This document shows positions 1 through 7,941 of a DNA stretch of 16,494 bases, piece by piece. Within the stretch, counting starts at the first letter, position 1, and every line of letters starts with the position of its first letter. Below the pieces are notes generated by a model. The model had not been told where the DNA came from, made no database searches, and worked only from the letters and a program-made list of their open reading frames with translations. The position numbers were made by a program, and so were the translations under genes. Source of the DNA: an uncultured Bacilli bacterium (GTDB lineage Bacteria > Bacillota_I > Bacilli_A > RF39 > UBA660); contig CANQKU010000176.1 of the NCBI GenBank assembly GCA_947624535.1, forward strand, positions 1 to 16,494, in the 5' to 3' direction.

Positions 1-1185
1 TTCTATTATCATAACTGCAGTTATTAAAATTAAAGTGTAAGTAACTCCATTAATATCAAATTTTTTAATGAATAAGGTTGCCGTCAATAAACATACTATA
101 AAAGAACTAAGATTTACAAAAAGTAATGTTTTTATTTTTCTAAATATAATTAGAATATTATGGAAAAACCATTGAAATCCAGTTAAGGCTGTATATAAAA
201 TTATAATACTAAATAAATATGAATAACTAGCAATTTTTTCTCCATACAATAAATTAAGTACTGGTCTTGATAAGAATAACGAGAATACATAGCATACAAT
301 TGAAATAATCAAGATTATTAAATTGGTATTTACAAAAAGCTTAACAAATTTATTTTTATTACCATCTTTTTTATATTTTGAAAAATCAACTAACAACGGA
401 TTATATATATATGAGGCAGCAATTTGAGCAATTACTGCTGGTGTTGCCACTGTAGCATAAATTCCAAGGGCGGCAGTACCAGATATTTTTTCAAATATCT
501 GTCTTGGAATAGAGGTAGCCATAATTCCCAATACTGTTCCTATAGCTAAAGGTAAAAAACGACAAAAAAGATTTATAATTCTCTTTTTATCAAAATTTAT
601 TTTTAATTTTTCAAACTTTTTTACCATAGGTAAATCATATAAAAAGATAAATATATAGGTTGTTAAATTCATTATTATAATAGCTATAATTAGATCATTG
701 AAAATTTTTAATCCTAAATAAAAGCTTATTACAGATAGTATTCCTCTACAAAACAAAGAAAAACCTCCTATATCCATTCTTGATTTTCTTTGTTCAAAGC
801 CATGAAACAAATCAATGATAGCATCACCAATTCTAAATAGCATATACAGCATAATAATTATCAATTTTTTTGTTGTATAACCAAATAATAATATATAAAC
901 AAAACATAAACAAAATGATAGTATAATTGTAATAATTCTAAATGTTAAATAATCTTCAACTTCATATTCATTTATATTGTCAGAAACCATATATGGTCTA
1001 ACATTGAAACAAGCAATATTTTGAAAAATATTAGTAATAGAAATAGCCAAGGATAAAACCCCAGCATTAGTTAAATTATTAGATACTCTTATTACAATTA
1101 ATGATAATAACCATTGGCTAAACAAAAAAGTAAAAGATCCAATAGAATTCCATAAAAAATTTATACCTAATGACTTTTTTTTCAT
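1..1185 (-). CDS. Wzx-like polysaccharide flippase, 3' end cut by window edge
   Basis: An open frame runs from ATG at 1185 to the left edge without a stop, giving 395 residues. It is missing the C-terminus, since flippases of this kind usually have about 420-480 residues. The protein is almost entirely hydrophobic helices joined by short basic loops. It begins with the MKKK-type basic start and the first-helix pattern NFLWNS-like (here residues 9-14) common in Wzx/MATE-like oligosaccharide flippases. Around residue 220 there is a typical PRQIFEK...G..ALGIYA stretch, the conserved loop of this superfamily. The family flips undecaprenyl-pyrophosphate-linked repeat units, or sometimes lipid-linked sugars, across the plasma membrane. 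A GGAAGGA Shine-Dalgarno lies about 8-10 nt upstream. The gene follows a 373-nt gap containing its own candidate promoter, so it may be transcribed separately from the genes before it. The family call is confident; the substrate is unknown. Confidence 0.9.
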   Translation of the reverse strand, partial: MKKKSLGINFLWNSIGSFTFLFSQWLLSLIVIRVSNNLTNAGVLSLAISITNIFQNIACFNVRPYMVSDNINEYEVEDYLTFRIITIILSFCLCFVYILLFGYTTKKLIIIMLYMLFRIGDAIIDLFHGFEQRKSRMDIGGFSLFCRGILSVISFYLGLKIFNDLIIAIIIMNLTTYIFIFLYDLPMVKKFEKLKINFDKKRIINLFCRFLPLAIGTVLGIMATSIPRQIFEKISGTAALGIYATVATPAVIAQIAASYIYNPLLVDFSKYKKDGNKNKFVKLFVNTNLIILIISIVCYVFSLFLSRPVLNLLYGEKIASYSYLFSIIILYTALTGFQWFFHNILIIFRKIKTLLFVNLSSFIVCLLTATLFIKKFDINGVTYTLILITAVMIIE

Positions 1186-1213
1186 TACAACGTTCCTTCC
1201 ACAACTTATTTTA

Positions 1214-1248
1214 ATAAAATCTTTTTAGAATTCTAAAAATTATTTTAT
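1214..1248. repeat. Perfect palindrome with nested inverted arms in the wzx leader
   Basis: TTTTTAGAATTCTAAAAA at 1222-1239 is a perfect 18-bp palindrome. It is flanked by ATAAAAT (1214-1220) and its reverse complement ATTTTAT (1242-1248), separated from the core by 1 and 2 nt. The whole element lies between the candidate flippase promoter and the flippase start codon, so it would be in the 5' untranslated region. It could be a dimeric-protein operator or an RNA hairpin. In DNA this AT-rich some palindromy is expected by chance, but a nested 35-bp element is less trivial. No function can be read from it. Confidence 0.45.
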
Positions 1249-1294
1249 GTGATAATTTCAACTTTTTATTTTCTAATATTATCATACAAAATAT

Positions 1295-1323
1295 ATTATA
1301 CTTTAATTAAACCATTATTGCAA
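1295..1323 (-). promoter_or_regulatory. Candidate sigma-A promoter for the flippase gene
   Basis: On the minus strand TTGCAA (1318-1323) is followed after 17 nt by TATAAT (1295-1300). The -10 is perfect and the -35 matches TTGACA at 4 of 6 positions. The start would be near 1288, giving a leader of about 100 nt before the ATG at 1185. AT richness raises the chance of accidental matches, so this is only a candidate. Confidence 0.4.
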
Positions 1324-1454
1324 ATATATCTACCTATAAAAAACTAAATTTAGAAAAATTTATTACAGCTTTTAGAAATCAAGCCAATGAAATAATAGAT
1401 ACTAATTTAAAAGATAATTATAGAACAAATTATTTCTTGTCAAAAAGAATATAA
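1311..1454 (+). pseudogene. Possible relic of a plus-strand gene (47 open codons, no start)
   Basis: A plus-strand frame, opened by a TAA just upstream and closed by TAA at 1452-1454, encodes 47 residues of protein-like composition. It includes the stretch LEKFITAFRNQANEIIDTNL, which is unusually low in stop codons and homopolymers for a gap this AT-rich. There is no start codon or Shine-Dalgarno at its head, so at most it is the C-terminal remnant of an eroded gene. It overlaps the candidate flippase promoter, and the two readings partly conflict. The parent gene is not recognised. Low confidence. Confidence 0.18.
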
Positions 1455-1486
1455 AAAATACAAATTAATTATATAACTTGTATTTT
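1455..1486. terminator. Weak AT-rich hairpin, possible bidirectional terminator
   Basis: AAAATACAA (1455-1463) pairs with TTGTATTTT (1478-1486) across a 14-nt loop. T-rich tracts follow on the minus strand and, less clearly, on the plus strand. It lies about 70 nt after the stop of the 1559-3424 gene and could terminate that transcript. The stem has only one G-C pair, so termination would be inefficient. It also immediately follows the plus-strand relic frame. Confidence 0.25.
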
Positions 1487-1558
1487 CTCTTAAATTTTTC
1501 CAACATTTACTTTACTTCACCTACTTATGATTGTTTTAAAACCTTTTTTGTATTTTTT

Positions 1559-3424
1559 CTATTTAACAATTTTTAATTTTACTTTTCCATTATTATTAAT
1601 AATTCTATATACTTGATTTTTTTCCAATATTTCATCACTATTTTCAAACAAAAAGCTATAATCAATGCTATCATCTAAATTCATAACATATAAATAATCA
1701 AACGTTAACATATAATCTTGTACATTTTCTTCAAAATAATGTTGAATATTACTTACTTCTTTTAAATTCCAATTAGAATAGTCTCTATTTGTTACTCTAG
1801 GATTAATATAATATTTTATTTCAAATGGATTAATACTACCGTTTTGTGACAATACAAAAATATTAGAATTATCTAGAGTTTTATTTGTAATAGTTTCTAC
1901 ATATGCTAAATTTTTATATGGCTTAATAATTCTTGGCATAAGATTAGGTAATTTATTAGGATTTTGTACTAATAATAGACCTGCAACTACTAAAATGTAA
2001 TATTTTACTAATTTAGCATTTTTATCCTTATTATTGTTAACAAAAACAAATAGCATGATTACTATAGATAAACAAATAAGAATATATGTTGGCATATATC
2101 TATTAAAAGATGCTAAAGCTGGACCTTCTCTAGGACCGAAACTAAAAACATATAAAAGTAACATTACAAAAGCATATCCAAAAGAACCCAAGGATAAAGT
2201 TATTCCTAACAGTCCTGTCAGCTTCTTACTCAAAATTTTTTTGCCATATATCCAAACTAAATATAGTAATGTTAATGATAATACTACACATTGAAAGTAT
2301 GAAAGAGATACAGTTGAAGTCATAATTCCTGTACTTTTTACTGCTTTTATATAATTACTAGCAGCAACTTGTTGATAATATTCACCAGATGTTTTATTAA
2401 TAATTCCTCTTAACTTTGTAATCTTTATATCAGATAATTTAAACTGTTGAACTGTATTCAATTCATCAACATACATACCCCATCCTTTCCAAAAAAGAAG
2501 TGGTATTATAATTATTACTAGTAATAATAAACTTTTCCTTAGGAAAAGTTTTTGCCTATTTTTTATACAAAAACTTAAAAGTAGCATAAATACAATCATA
2601 CAATATAACGGTAATCCCATTTGTTTTAATAATAATAAAAATGATAATCCAATAGTTAAAGAAAATACACTAAACTTGGATAATAGATCTTTTTCAACTA
2701 GTATTGTAAACAATAAATAAGCAACAACAATCGCCATAACATAATCAGTATAAATAGTATTAATTACCCCATGACAATCAAATAAACAAAATACTAAAAA
2801 TACACCTATCATCATGCATAATGACTTAACACTTAATTTAAATTTGTTAAATTTTTCATTTTGTTCACAAATAGCTGGAATAAATAAAGATATACTAAAT
2901 AAGTGCATAGCTCTTTCTAAATATGCTTCATTATAGCCACCAGATATAGTTGTATAAAACATTTCAAAAAGTTGCATAATCGGTGGATAATCTTTATGAG
3001 TCATTATAGTTGATGCCTTAATTGAATAAAAATTATCCAAACGTATCATTTCTTTTACCATAACACCCCAATGTGAAAACTCATCCCACATAGTAAATGT
3101 TCTATTAAAATCAAAAATATAGACAACAATAAAAATTACTAAAAATGCATAAAATCCCTTAGAAAAAAAATTATTTTTAAAATCAGTTAAATCTTTTTTC
3201 TTATATTTTATTGCAAGTATAACTAAAAACAAAATAGCATATATAATATTTATTGCTAAGCCTATTTTAAATGTATGAAAAATTACTTGACTAAAAAAAT
3301 ATGTAAATGCTGTTATCATCATAGTAACTGGAAGACATTTACCAAATGCCTTTTTAAATATAGAAACAAATAAGCCATTAGCTAAAATAAAATATAATAA
3401 TGGAATTATAAAACTAAAAATCAT
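1559..3424 (-). CDS. Large multi-spanning membrane protein, GT-C-like glycosyltransferase
   Basis: The protein has 621 residues with roughly a dozen predicted membrane helices and a soluble tail of about 100 residues after the last helix. After three N-terminal helices there is a luminal-type loop, TMWDEFSHWG at about 111-120. Acidic residues D114/E115 sit just after a helix, as in GT-C transferases, where such a loop carries the catalytic acid. A downstream DYPP motif (about 145-148) also recurs in that fold. GT-C enzymes use polyprenyl-phosphate sugars on the outer face of the membrane. GAGGA lies 9 nt before the ATG, and the start is 15 nt after the stop of the DUF2142 gene upstream, so the two are probably co-transcribed. 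I do not recognise a named family. A role in side-chain transfer or polymerisation (Wzy-like) is inference. Confidence 0.7.
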   Translation of the reverse strand: MIFSFIIPLLYFILANGLFVSIFKKAFGKCLPVTMMITAFTYFFSQVIFHTFKIGLAINIIYAILFLVILAIKYKKKDLTDFKNNFFSKGFYAFLVIFIVVYIFDFNRTFTMWDEFSHWGVMVKEMIRLDNFYSIKASTIMTHKDYPPIMQLFEMFYTTISGGYNEAYLERAMHLFSISLFIPAICEQNEKFNKFKLSVKSLCMMIGVFLVFCLFDCHGVINTIYTDYVMAIVVAYLLFTILVEKDLLSKFSVFSLTIGLSFLLLLKQMGLPLYCMIVFMLLLSFCIKNRQKLFLRKSLLLLVIIIIPLLFWKGWGMYVDELNTVQQFKLSDIKITKLRGIINKTSGEYYQQVAASNYIKAVKSTGIMTSTVSLSYFQCVVLSLTLLYLVWIYGKKILSKKLTGLLGITLSLGSFGYAFVMLLLYVFSFGPREGPALASFNRYMPTYILICLSIVIMLFVFVNNNKDKNAKLVKYYILVVAGLLLVQNPNKLPNLMPRIIKPYKNLAYVETITNKTLDNSNIFVLSQNGSINPFEIKYYINPRVTNRDYSNWNLKEVSNIQHYFEENVQDYMLTFDYLYVMNLDDSIDYSFLFENSDEILEKNQVYRIINNNGKVKLKIVK

Positions 3425-3439
3425 ATATTCACGTCCTCA

Positions 3440-4951
3440 CTAAATAAAATGATAAAATACACTACTAACTACTAATAAATTTAATGTAATTATATATAAA
3501 TATACATATTTATTTGAATAATTTATTTTTGGAGTTACATGGTGTTTAAAAAATAACATTGGTAACAATAGATATATTGGAACAAAATATCTACCCTGTA
3601 TACCAAAAACAGTTGGTGCGGCAACAGGCGTCCATTGTAGATATAAACTTGTAGTAATTAGTAACAGTACTGTTACTATTATTATAGCTATAATAATCTT
3701 TTCGTATATATTTAGTATATATTTACTACTACTATTATCTAGAAATACTGTACAAATAAATAATACTAACAATGGATATAAATAAATTGCTGGTATTACA
3801 ATATTGAAATTTCCTAATGAATTACCAATAGAATTAAAAAACCAATCATTAAAACACTTTGTATAGGTAGCAAATATAGCCATTATATATCTTGGAATGT
3901 GCCTAAATATATATTGTATTTGTTGTTTTGAATTTACTTGGCCACTAGGTAAAAATTCTGATGAAATAGATAACCAAATTAAATTAACAATAAGTGCAAG
4001 TAAGATAATAAAGGATACTGTTAAAAGCTTATGTTTATTTGACTTAAACTTTTCTTTTGGTATTAAAAATACAATAAAGCAAATAGGAAAATACACAATT
4101 TTACAAAGTGATAATACAATAGAACAAATACTTAAAATAACTATATCTTTTTTTGTAATTGGTAAAGCAGTATTTTGTTTGAGGTTCAAAACATATGCTA
4201 TTAAAAATGCAGTAATTGCTATAGTTAAAGCATCAGGAGATAATGATATTGCTTCTTGTATAACAAGTGGAAAAAACATGATTATAAAGATAGCCATCTT
4301 TTTAACAGGTATAATTTTAATAGCTAAATATGTAAGAAATACAAATACCAAAAAATTAAATAGCCTAGCCATATATGCTTGAAGTAAGATTGGTAAATGG
4401 AAAATTTTTCCAACAAGTAATCCTAGTACCTGTGGTATATAACTAATAAATGAATATAAAGCAGTATTAGCAAAATGATAAAAAGCTTTTTTATTACTAT
4501 TTTTAATTTTTATCTCATTAATTATATCTTTATACTTACTAGTAACTAAGGCTCCACTATATAAATTAGCATCTAAATCTCTACCTTGAAAATTATTTTC
4601 TTTTTTTGATATTAAATAACCTAATGATATTTCATTAATACGAGCAAAATGAGTATTTTCATCGGGAATTTGATTAATTGGAAAAATGCATAAATACATT
4701 AATCCAATTGGAATTATCATTATTAAATATATATTTTCTAGTTTAATTTTTTCTTTCTTTTGAAAAATAAAAGAATATACTGATATAAAAAGTATCATAA
4801 GCACTGCCAAAATAATAAAATATATTTTTTTACTACTAGAAAAAGTAATAACCTGTGTATGATACAAAAAAAGTAAAAAAACACCTATTAAAATAGAAAT
4901 ATACAATAAGTATTTATAATTACTTTTTATAAAATGAGATACTTTCTCCAT
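3440..4951 (-). CDS. DUF2142-family multi-spanning membrane protein
   Basis: The protein has 503 residues and about 10-12 membrane helices. Two signatures of DUF2142 are visible: PDENTHFARINE at about 96-107, in the first large outer loop, and LSPDALTIAI near residue 235. DUF2142 proteins are found in cell-wall polysaccharide and teichoic-acid loci and are thought to be GT-C-fold glycosyltransferases, with the D-E pair (D97/E98) as the likely active-site acids. Biochemical evidence for the family is sparse. An AGGAG box lies 7 nt before the ATG, and the gene begins 15 nt after the GtrB-like GT2 gene. That enzyme could supply the polyprenyl-phosphate sugar used here. The family call is good; donor and acceptor are unknown. 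Confidence 0.82.
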   Translation of the reverse strand: MEKVSHFIKSNYKYLLYISILIGVFLLFLYHTQVITFSSSKKIYFIILAVLMILFISVYSFIFQKKEKIKLENIYLIMIIPIGLMYLCIFPINQIPDENTHFARINEISLGYLISKKENNFQGRDLDANLYSGALVTSKYKDIINEIKIKNSNKKAFYHFANTALYSFISYIPQVLGLLVGKIFHLPILLQAYMARLFNFLVFVFLTYLAIKIIPVKKMAIFIIMFFPLVIQEAISLSPDALTIAITAFLIAYVLNLKQNTALPITKKDIVILSICSIVLSLCKIVYFPICFIVFLIPKEKFKSNKHKLLTVSFIILLALIVNLIWLSISSEFLPSGQVNSKQQIQYIFRHIPRYIMAIFATYTKCFNDWFFNSIGNSLGNFNIVIPAIYLYPLLVLFICTVFLDNSSSKYILNIYEKIIIAIIIVTVLLLITTSLYLQWTPVAAPTVFGIQGRYFVPIYLLLPMLFFKHHVTPKINYSNKYVYLYIITLNLLVVSSVFYHFI

Positions 4952-4966
4952 AAGTTAACTCCTATT

Positions 4967-5899
4967 CTACTTTTTCTTTGTATTAATTAAGATTAATTCA
5001 AATAATTGTCTATGTTTTTTTACTACAACTTCTAAAATAATACCACATACAAACATTAAAATAGAAATCATTAGCATAAATCCAGAAAAAATTAAAGTTG
5101 GATATCTTGGCACTAATCCTGTTTTAAAATATTCAGCAAAAACTGGAACACCAAATATAAATGCAATAATTAAAAATATTAAACTAATTAAACTAAAGAA
5201 AATAGTTGGCTTATATTCTTTAAATAATCTTGCAATAGTTTTTAATACTTTAATACCATCACTATAAGTATTTAATTTTGAAACACTTCCATTTGGTCTA
5301 TCACGATATTCTACTGGAATTTCTTTAATTAAAAAATTTTTATCCAAAGCATGAATAGTCATTTCAGTTTCAATCTCAAAGCCCTTTGATAATACAGGGA
5401 AAGTTTTTACAAACTCATAACTAAAAGCACGATAACCTGTCATAATATCTTTAACATTACTTTTAAATAAAGTATTAATTAAACCTCTAACTAATTTATT
5501 ACCAAAATTATGGAATGGTCTTTTATTTTCAATAAAATAAGTAGAAGATAATCTATCACCTATTACCATATCAGCTTGTCCTGATAAAATATAATCACAC
5601 ATTTCTTTAGCATTTTCTTTAGGATAAGTATCATCCCCATCAATCATTAAATAACAATCTGCATCAATATCTTTGAACATACTTCTAATAACATTACCCT
5701 TACCCTGTTTATATTCATATTTAACAATTGCACCTGCACCTTTAGCAATCTTATCTGTATGATCAGTGGAATTATTATCATATACATAAATATCAGCATT
5801 TGGTAATACCTTTTTGTAGTCTTTAACAACTTTTTCTATTGTTTTAGCCTCGTTATAACAAGGGATTAAAACTGCTATTTTGTTCTTTTTCTCTTTCAT
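4967..5899 (-). CDS. GtrB/DPM1-like polyprenyl-phosphate glycosyltransferase (GT2) with two C-terminal TM helices
   Basis: The protein has 310 residues. An N-terminal GT-A domain opens with VLIPCYNEAKT (10-20) and has DNNSTDHT (41-48). The metal-binding DGDD motif is at 87-90, and DIMTGYRAFS (151-160) is typical of the dolichol-/undecaprenyl-phosphate sugar synthase branch. Two membrane helices follow at about 231-254 and 266-292, as in bacterial GtrB-type enzymes. The expected reaction is transfer of a hexose from a nucleotide sugar to undecaprenyl phosphate at the inner face of the membrane, giving a donor for GT-C enzymes such as the DUF2142 protein next door. AAAGGAG lies 7 nt before the ATG. 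A TTGTAA-17-TATAAT promoter candidate sits in the 60-nt gap upstream. The sugar cannot be deduced. Confidence 0.88.
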   Translation of the reverse strand: MKEKKNKIAVLIPCYNEAKTIEKVVKDYKKVLPNADIYVYDNNSTDHTDKIAKGAGAIVKYEYKQGKGNVIRSMFKDIDADCYLMIDGDDTYPKENAKEMCDYILSGQADMVIGDRLSSTYFIENKRPFHNFGNKLVRGLINTLFKSNVKDIMTGYRAFSYEFVKTFPVLSKGFEIETEMTIHALDKNFLIKEIPVEYRDRPNGSVSKLNTYSDGIKVLKTIARLFKEYKPTIFFSLISLIFLIIAFIFGVPVFAEYFKTGLVPRYPTLIFSGFMLMISILMFVCGIILEVVVKKHRQLFELILINTKKK

Positions 5900-5922
5900 A
5901 ATTTTACTCCTTTAATAATCAT

Positions 5923-5951
5923 ATTATATAATAATAAAATAAAATTTACAA
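5923..5951 (-). promoter_or_regulatory. Candidate internal promoter upstream of the GtrB-like gene
   Basis: TTGTAA (5946-5951) and a perfect TATAAT (5923-5928) are separated by exactly 17 nt on the minus strand. They sit in the 60-nt gap after the 5960-6763 gene. Transcription would start near 5916, about 17 nt before the ATG, leaving just room for the AAAGGAG box. The gap is almost pure A/T, so a chance match is quite possible. Confidence 0.35.
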
Positions 5952-5959
5952 ATAAATGC

Positions 5960-6763
5960 TTATTTAGTTTTTATTTGATTCGATTTTTCACTATTTTTAT
6001 AAAAATGATTAATCATTTTAGCAATTGGTAAGGGCCAAAATTTTTTTAGGATTTCTAAATCTTCTTTTGTTCTTATATTATCATTAATAATTTCTGTAGT
6101 TGTTGACTCTTCATGTATTCTATGACCCATTAATTTATCTTTGACATAAATGAAAGCACCATCAAGTTTGGATAATTTTTCCCAGGCATACCAATCTATA
6201 TTACATTTTAGATTACATTTAAATTTTTCCTTTGGAACATTTTTTGTAACAAATGTAACTGCAGGACAACAAATAGCATTTCCAAATCGTAGTACCCATC
6301 TTTTTATAAATTTAAATTTGGATAAAAATTTACTTCTTAACGGAAATAGTAATATTCTTTTTATGTTAAGGTTAAGATTACTTATCTTTTTTTTATCATC
6401 CTTAATTTCATAATAGTCTGAAAAAATAATTAAAGCATTTTTATTTTTTTCATATGCATCTACTATTTTTTTGGCATAATCATAGTCATAAATATCATCT
6501 TGATGAGATATCGTAATTAATTCTGATTTTACACAATTTGTAGCAAAATCAAAATCCATTCCAATTCCTTTTTCTTTACTTTTATTAACTTTAATCTCTA
6601 AATTATATTTTTTAGCTAATTTTTCTATATACTTATTAGGCGTAGAAGTTGCTATCACAACATTTGTTTTTAAACTTTGATTTAGAACTGACTTGATACA
6701 ATCTTCTAACTTATTTGACTCTTTATAAGCTAATACTACAAAAGTATGAATATTATTTTTCAT
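5960..6763 (-). CDS. GT2-family glycosyltransferase
   Basis: The protein has 267 residues and no clear membrane helix. The GT-A pattern is recognisable: a TFVVLAYKES start (7-16), ..CIKSVLNQS.. (22-30), and HQDD at 87-90 in the position of the metal-binding DXD motif. A C-terminal acceptor-side region contains an IDWYAWEKLSKLDG stretch. It probably transfers one sugar onto a growing lipid-linked glycan in the cytoplasm; donor and acceptor are unknown. The ATG overlaps the stop of the DUF2304 gene by 4 nt (ATGA), with AAGGG 9 nt upstream inside that gene. This indicates translational coupling with the GT2-DUF2304 pair. Confidence 0.82.
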   Translation of the reverse strand: MKNNIHTFVVLAYKESNKLEDCIKSVLNQSLKTNVVIATSTPNKYIEKLAKKYNLEIKVNKSKEKGIGMDFDFATNCVKSELITISHQDDIYDYDYAKKIVDAYEKNKNALIIFSDYYEIKDDKKKISNLNLNIKRILLFPLRSKFLSKFKFIKRWVLRFGNAICCPAVTFVTKNVPKEKFKCNLKCNIDWYAWEKLSKLDGAFIYVKDKLMGHRIHEESTTTEIINDNIRTKEDLEILKKFWPLPIAKMINHFYKNSEKSNQIKTK

Positions 6764-7116
6764 GATTTTTTACCCTTTATATTATCTAATTCTTTTTTTA
6801 ATAGAGATACTTCTTGAATTAATAGGATTGTCTTTTTCTTTTGACCAGCAATCATCACTGTTTGAGCCATAACTAATAGTAATAGTATGCCTATAAAAAT
6901 TCCAATAATTAAACTAGACATGACATCAAAACCTAATTTTTTTGAAATTACTATAAATATATTTGGAAAGATTGCTACTAATAATAAAATTAAAGATACA
7001 CTATACCATAGAATTGCATATTTTTCAGAAATTCTACCTTTTTTTAATATACAAGTCGTCAATATAATTAAAAATAAGGCGACTGCTATTAATGTGATTG
7101 TTAGACTTATTGGCAT
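6760..7116 (-). CDS. DUF2304-family small membrane protein
   Basis: The protein has 118 residues with three hydrophobic helices at about 4-24, 35-56 and 66-90. A charged, helical, possibly coiled-coil tail follows (about 92-116). The ILWYSVSLILLLVAIFPNI segment between helices matches the DUF2304 pattern. DUF2304 proteins are repeatedly encoded next to GT2 polyprenyl-phosphate transferases that lack their own membrane anchor, which is the arrangement here. An accessory or anchoring role for the upstream GT2 is therefore plausible but not proven. The start codon lies inside the 3' end of that GT2 gene (10-nt overlap). Its AAGGAGG site is 8 nt upstream, so translation is probably coupled and stoichiometric. 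Confidence 0.8.
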   Translation of the reverse strand: MPISLTITLIAVALFLIILTTCILKKGRISEKYAILWYSVSLILLLVAIFPNIFIVISKKLGFDVMSSLIIGIFIGILLLLVMAQTVMIAGQKKKTILLIQEVSLLKKELDNIKGKKS

Positions 7117-7829
7117 TTTTTATACCTCCTTATTTTAATCATTAATAGTGCAATTGTTACATTTAACATATAGTAGATATTTTTCCAAGTTTTGATAGAG
7201 GAAGTTCCTGCTTCACGTTCTTTCATTTCAACAGGAATTTCTTTAATTGTGTATTTTTTCTTTAATAACTCAGCAGTTGTAATTGGCTCTGGATATTCAT
7301 TTGGATAAGATAGTGAAAAATCTTCAATAATTTTTTTATTGCATGCTCTAAATCCAGAAGTCGTATCATATATTTTTTTACCCGTTGCAAATTTCATAAA
7401 TACTGAAATAACTTTTATTCCTATTCTTCTAGCAAAAGTAGACTTAAAAGTATCAATATTAGTAATAAAGCGTGAACCTATTACCATATCAGCTTCATTT
7501 TTAATAACTGGTGTGATTATATCTTTGACATATCTAATATCGTGTTGTCCATCTCCATCAAATTGTACCGCAATATCATAATCATTTTCTTTGGCATATT
7601 TATATCCAGTTTGAACAGCACCACCAATTCCAAGATTATGAATTAAGTCAATCACAGGTATTTTATTTTTATGACAAATTTCGCTAGTACAATCAGTTGA
7701 ACAATCATTAATTACAATTACGTCATATTTTACTTTACTTTTTTTATTATAATTTATAATAGAGTTATAAGTATTTAAAATATTATCTTCTTCATTATAT
7801 GCTGGTATAATTAACAATACTTTTTCCAT
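7107..7829 (-). CDS. DPM1-like GT2, polyprenyl-phosphate sugar synthase type
   Basis: The protein has 240 residues. It opens with VLLIIPAYNEEDN (4-16), then VINDCSTDCT (39-48). The DXD region is DGDGQHD at 91-97, followed by TSGFRACNKK (157-166) and a C-terminal EMKEREAGTSSI motif (201-212). These are hallmarks of the dolichol-phosphate mannosyltransferase-like branch of GT2. The protein stops without the C-terminal membrane helix pair of the GtrB-like enzyme at 4967-5899, and the DUF2304 gene overlaps its end, so the small protein may supply the membrane part. It is the first gene after the terminated structured region at 7913-8123. AGGTG lies about 5 nt before the ATG, and an extended -10 candidate lies just upstream. 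The likely product is an undecaprenyl-phosphate monosaccharide. Confidence 0.85.
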   Translation of the reverse strand: MEKVLLIIPAYNEEDNILNTYNSIINYNKKSKVKYDVIVINDCSTDCTSEICHKNKIPVIDLIHNLGIGGAVQTGYKYAKENDYDIAVQFDGDGQHDIRYVKDIITPVIKNEADMVIGSRFITNIDTFKSTFARRIGIKVISVFMKFATGKKIYDTTSGFRACNKKIIEDFSLSYPNEYPEPITTAELLKKKYTIKEIPVEMKEREAGTSSIKTWKNIYYMLNVTIALLMIKIRRYKKCQ

Positions 7830-7845
7830 GTAATCACCTACTATA

Positions 7846-7854
7846 ATTCTATCA
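7846..7854 (-). promoter_or_regulatory. Candidate extended -10 promoter for the DPM1-like gene
   Basis: TGATAGAAT reads on the minus strand, giving an extended -10 (TGn plus TAGAAT at 7846-7851). The start would be near 7839, leaving only about 10 nt before the ATG at 7829 and little space for the Shine-Dalgarno. I see no good -35 box. If it is not active, the gene depends on readthrough of the terminator at 7913-7941. Confidence 0.25.
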
Positions 7855-7912
7855 TAATATATCTTTATTTAAAAGAAAAACGTGTTTTTAATATTTATAA
7901 AGAAAAAATTCC

Positions 7913-7941
7913 TAAAAAATAACCCACCATTATGGTGGGTC
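7913..7941 (-). terminator. Rho-independent terminator
   Basis: On the minus strand ACCCACCA (7940-7933) pairs with TGGTGGGT (7929-7922) across a TAA loop. This 8-bp stem, extendable by a G-U pair, is far richer in G+C than its surroundings, and a TTATTTTTT tract follows (7922-7914). This is the only strong intrinsic terminator in the window. It ends the structured transcript that starts near 8123 and separates the two gene blocks of the cluster. Confidence 0.85.

Larger units (their letters stand above)
1186..1558. other. 373-nt intergenic leader upstream of the flippase gene
   Basis: This is one of only two long gaps in the window. It contains a candidate promoter for the flippase gene (1295-1323) and a perfect AT-rich palindrome with flanking inverted arms (1214-1248). 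It also has a weak hairpin (1455-1486) with T-rich flanks on both strands, and a short plus-strand open stretch (1311-1454) that could be a gene relic. No minus-strand gene of convincing length is present. Confidence 0.6.

Noticed and set aside
2034..2294. 86-residue plus-strand open frame
   Set aside because: It is antisense to the GT-C-like gene, with no ribosome-binding site and no domain-like pattern.
3897..4382. 161-residue plus-strand open frame
   Set aside because: It lies wholly opposite the DUF2142 gene, has no Shine-Dalgarno, and its repetitive Ile/Lys/Asn-rich sequence is what the antisense of a membrane protein gives. It is a shadow frame.
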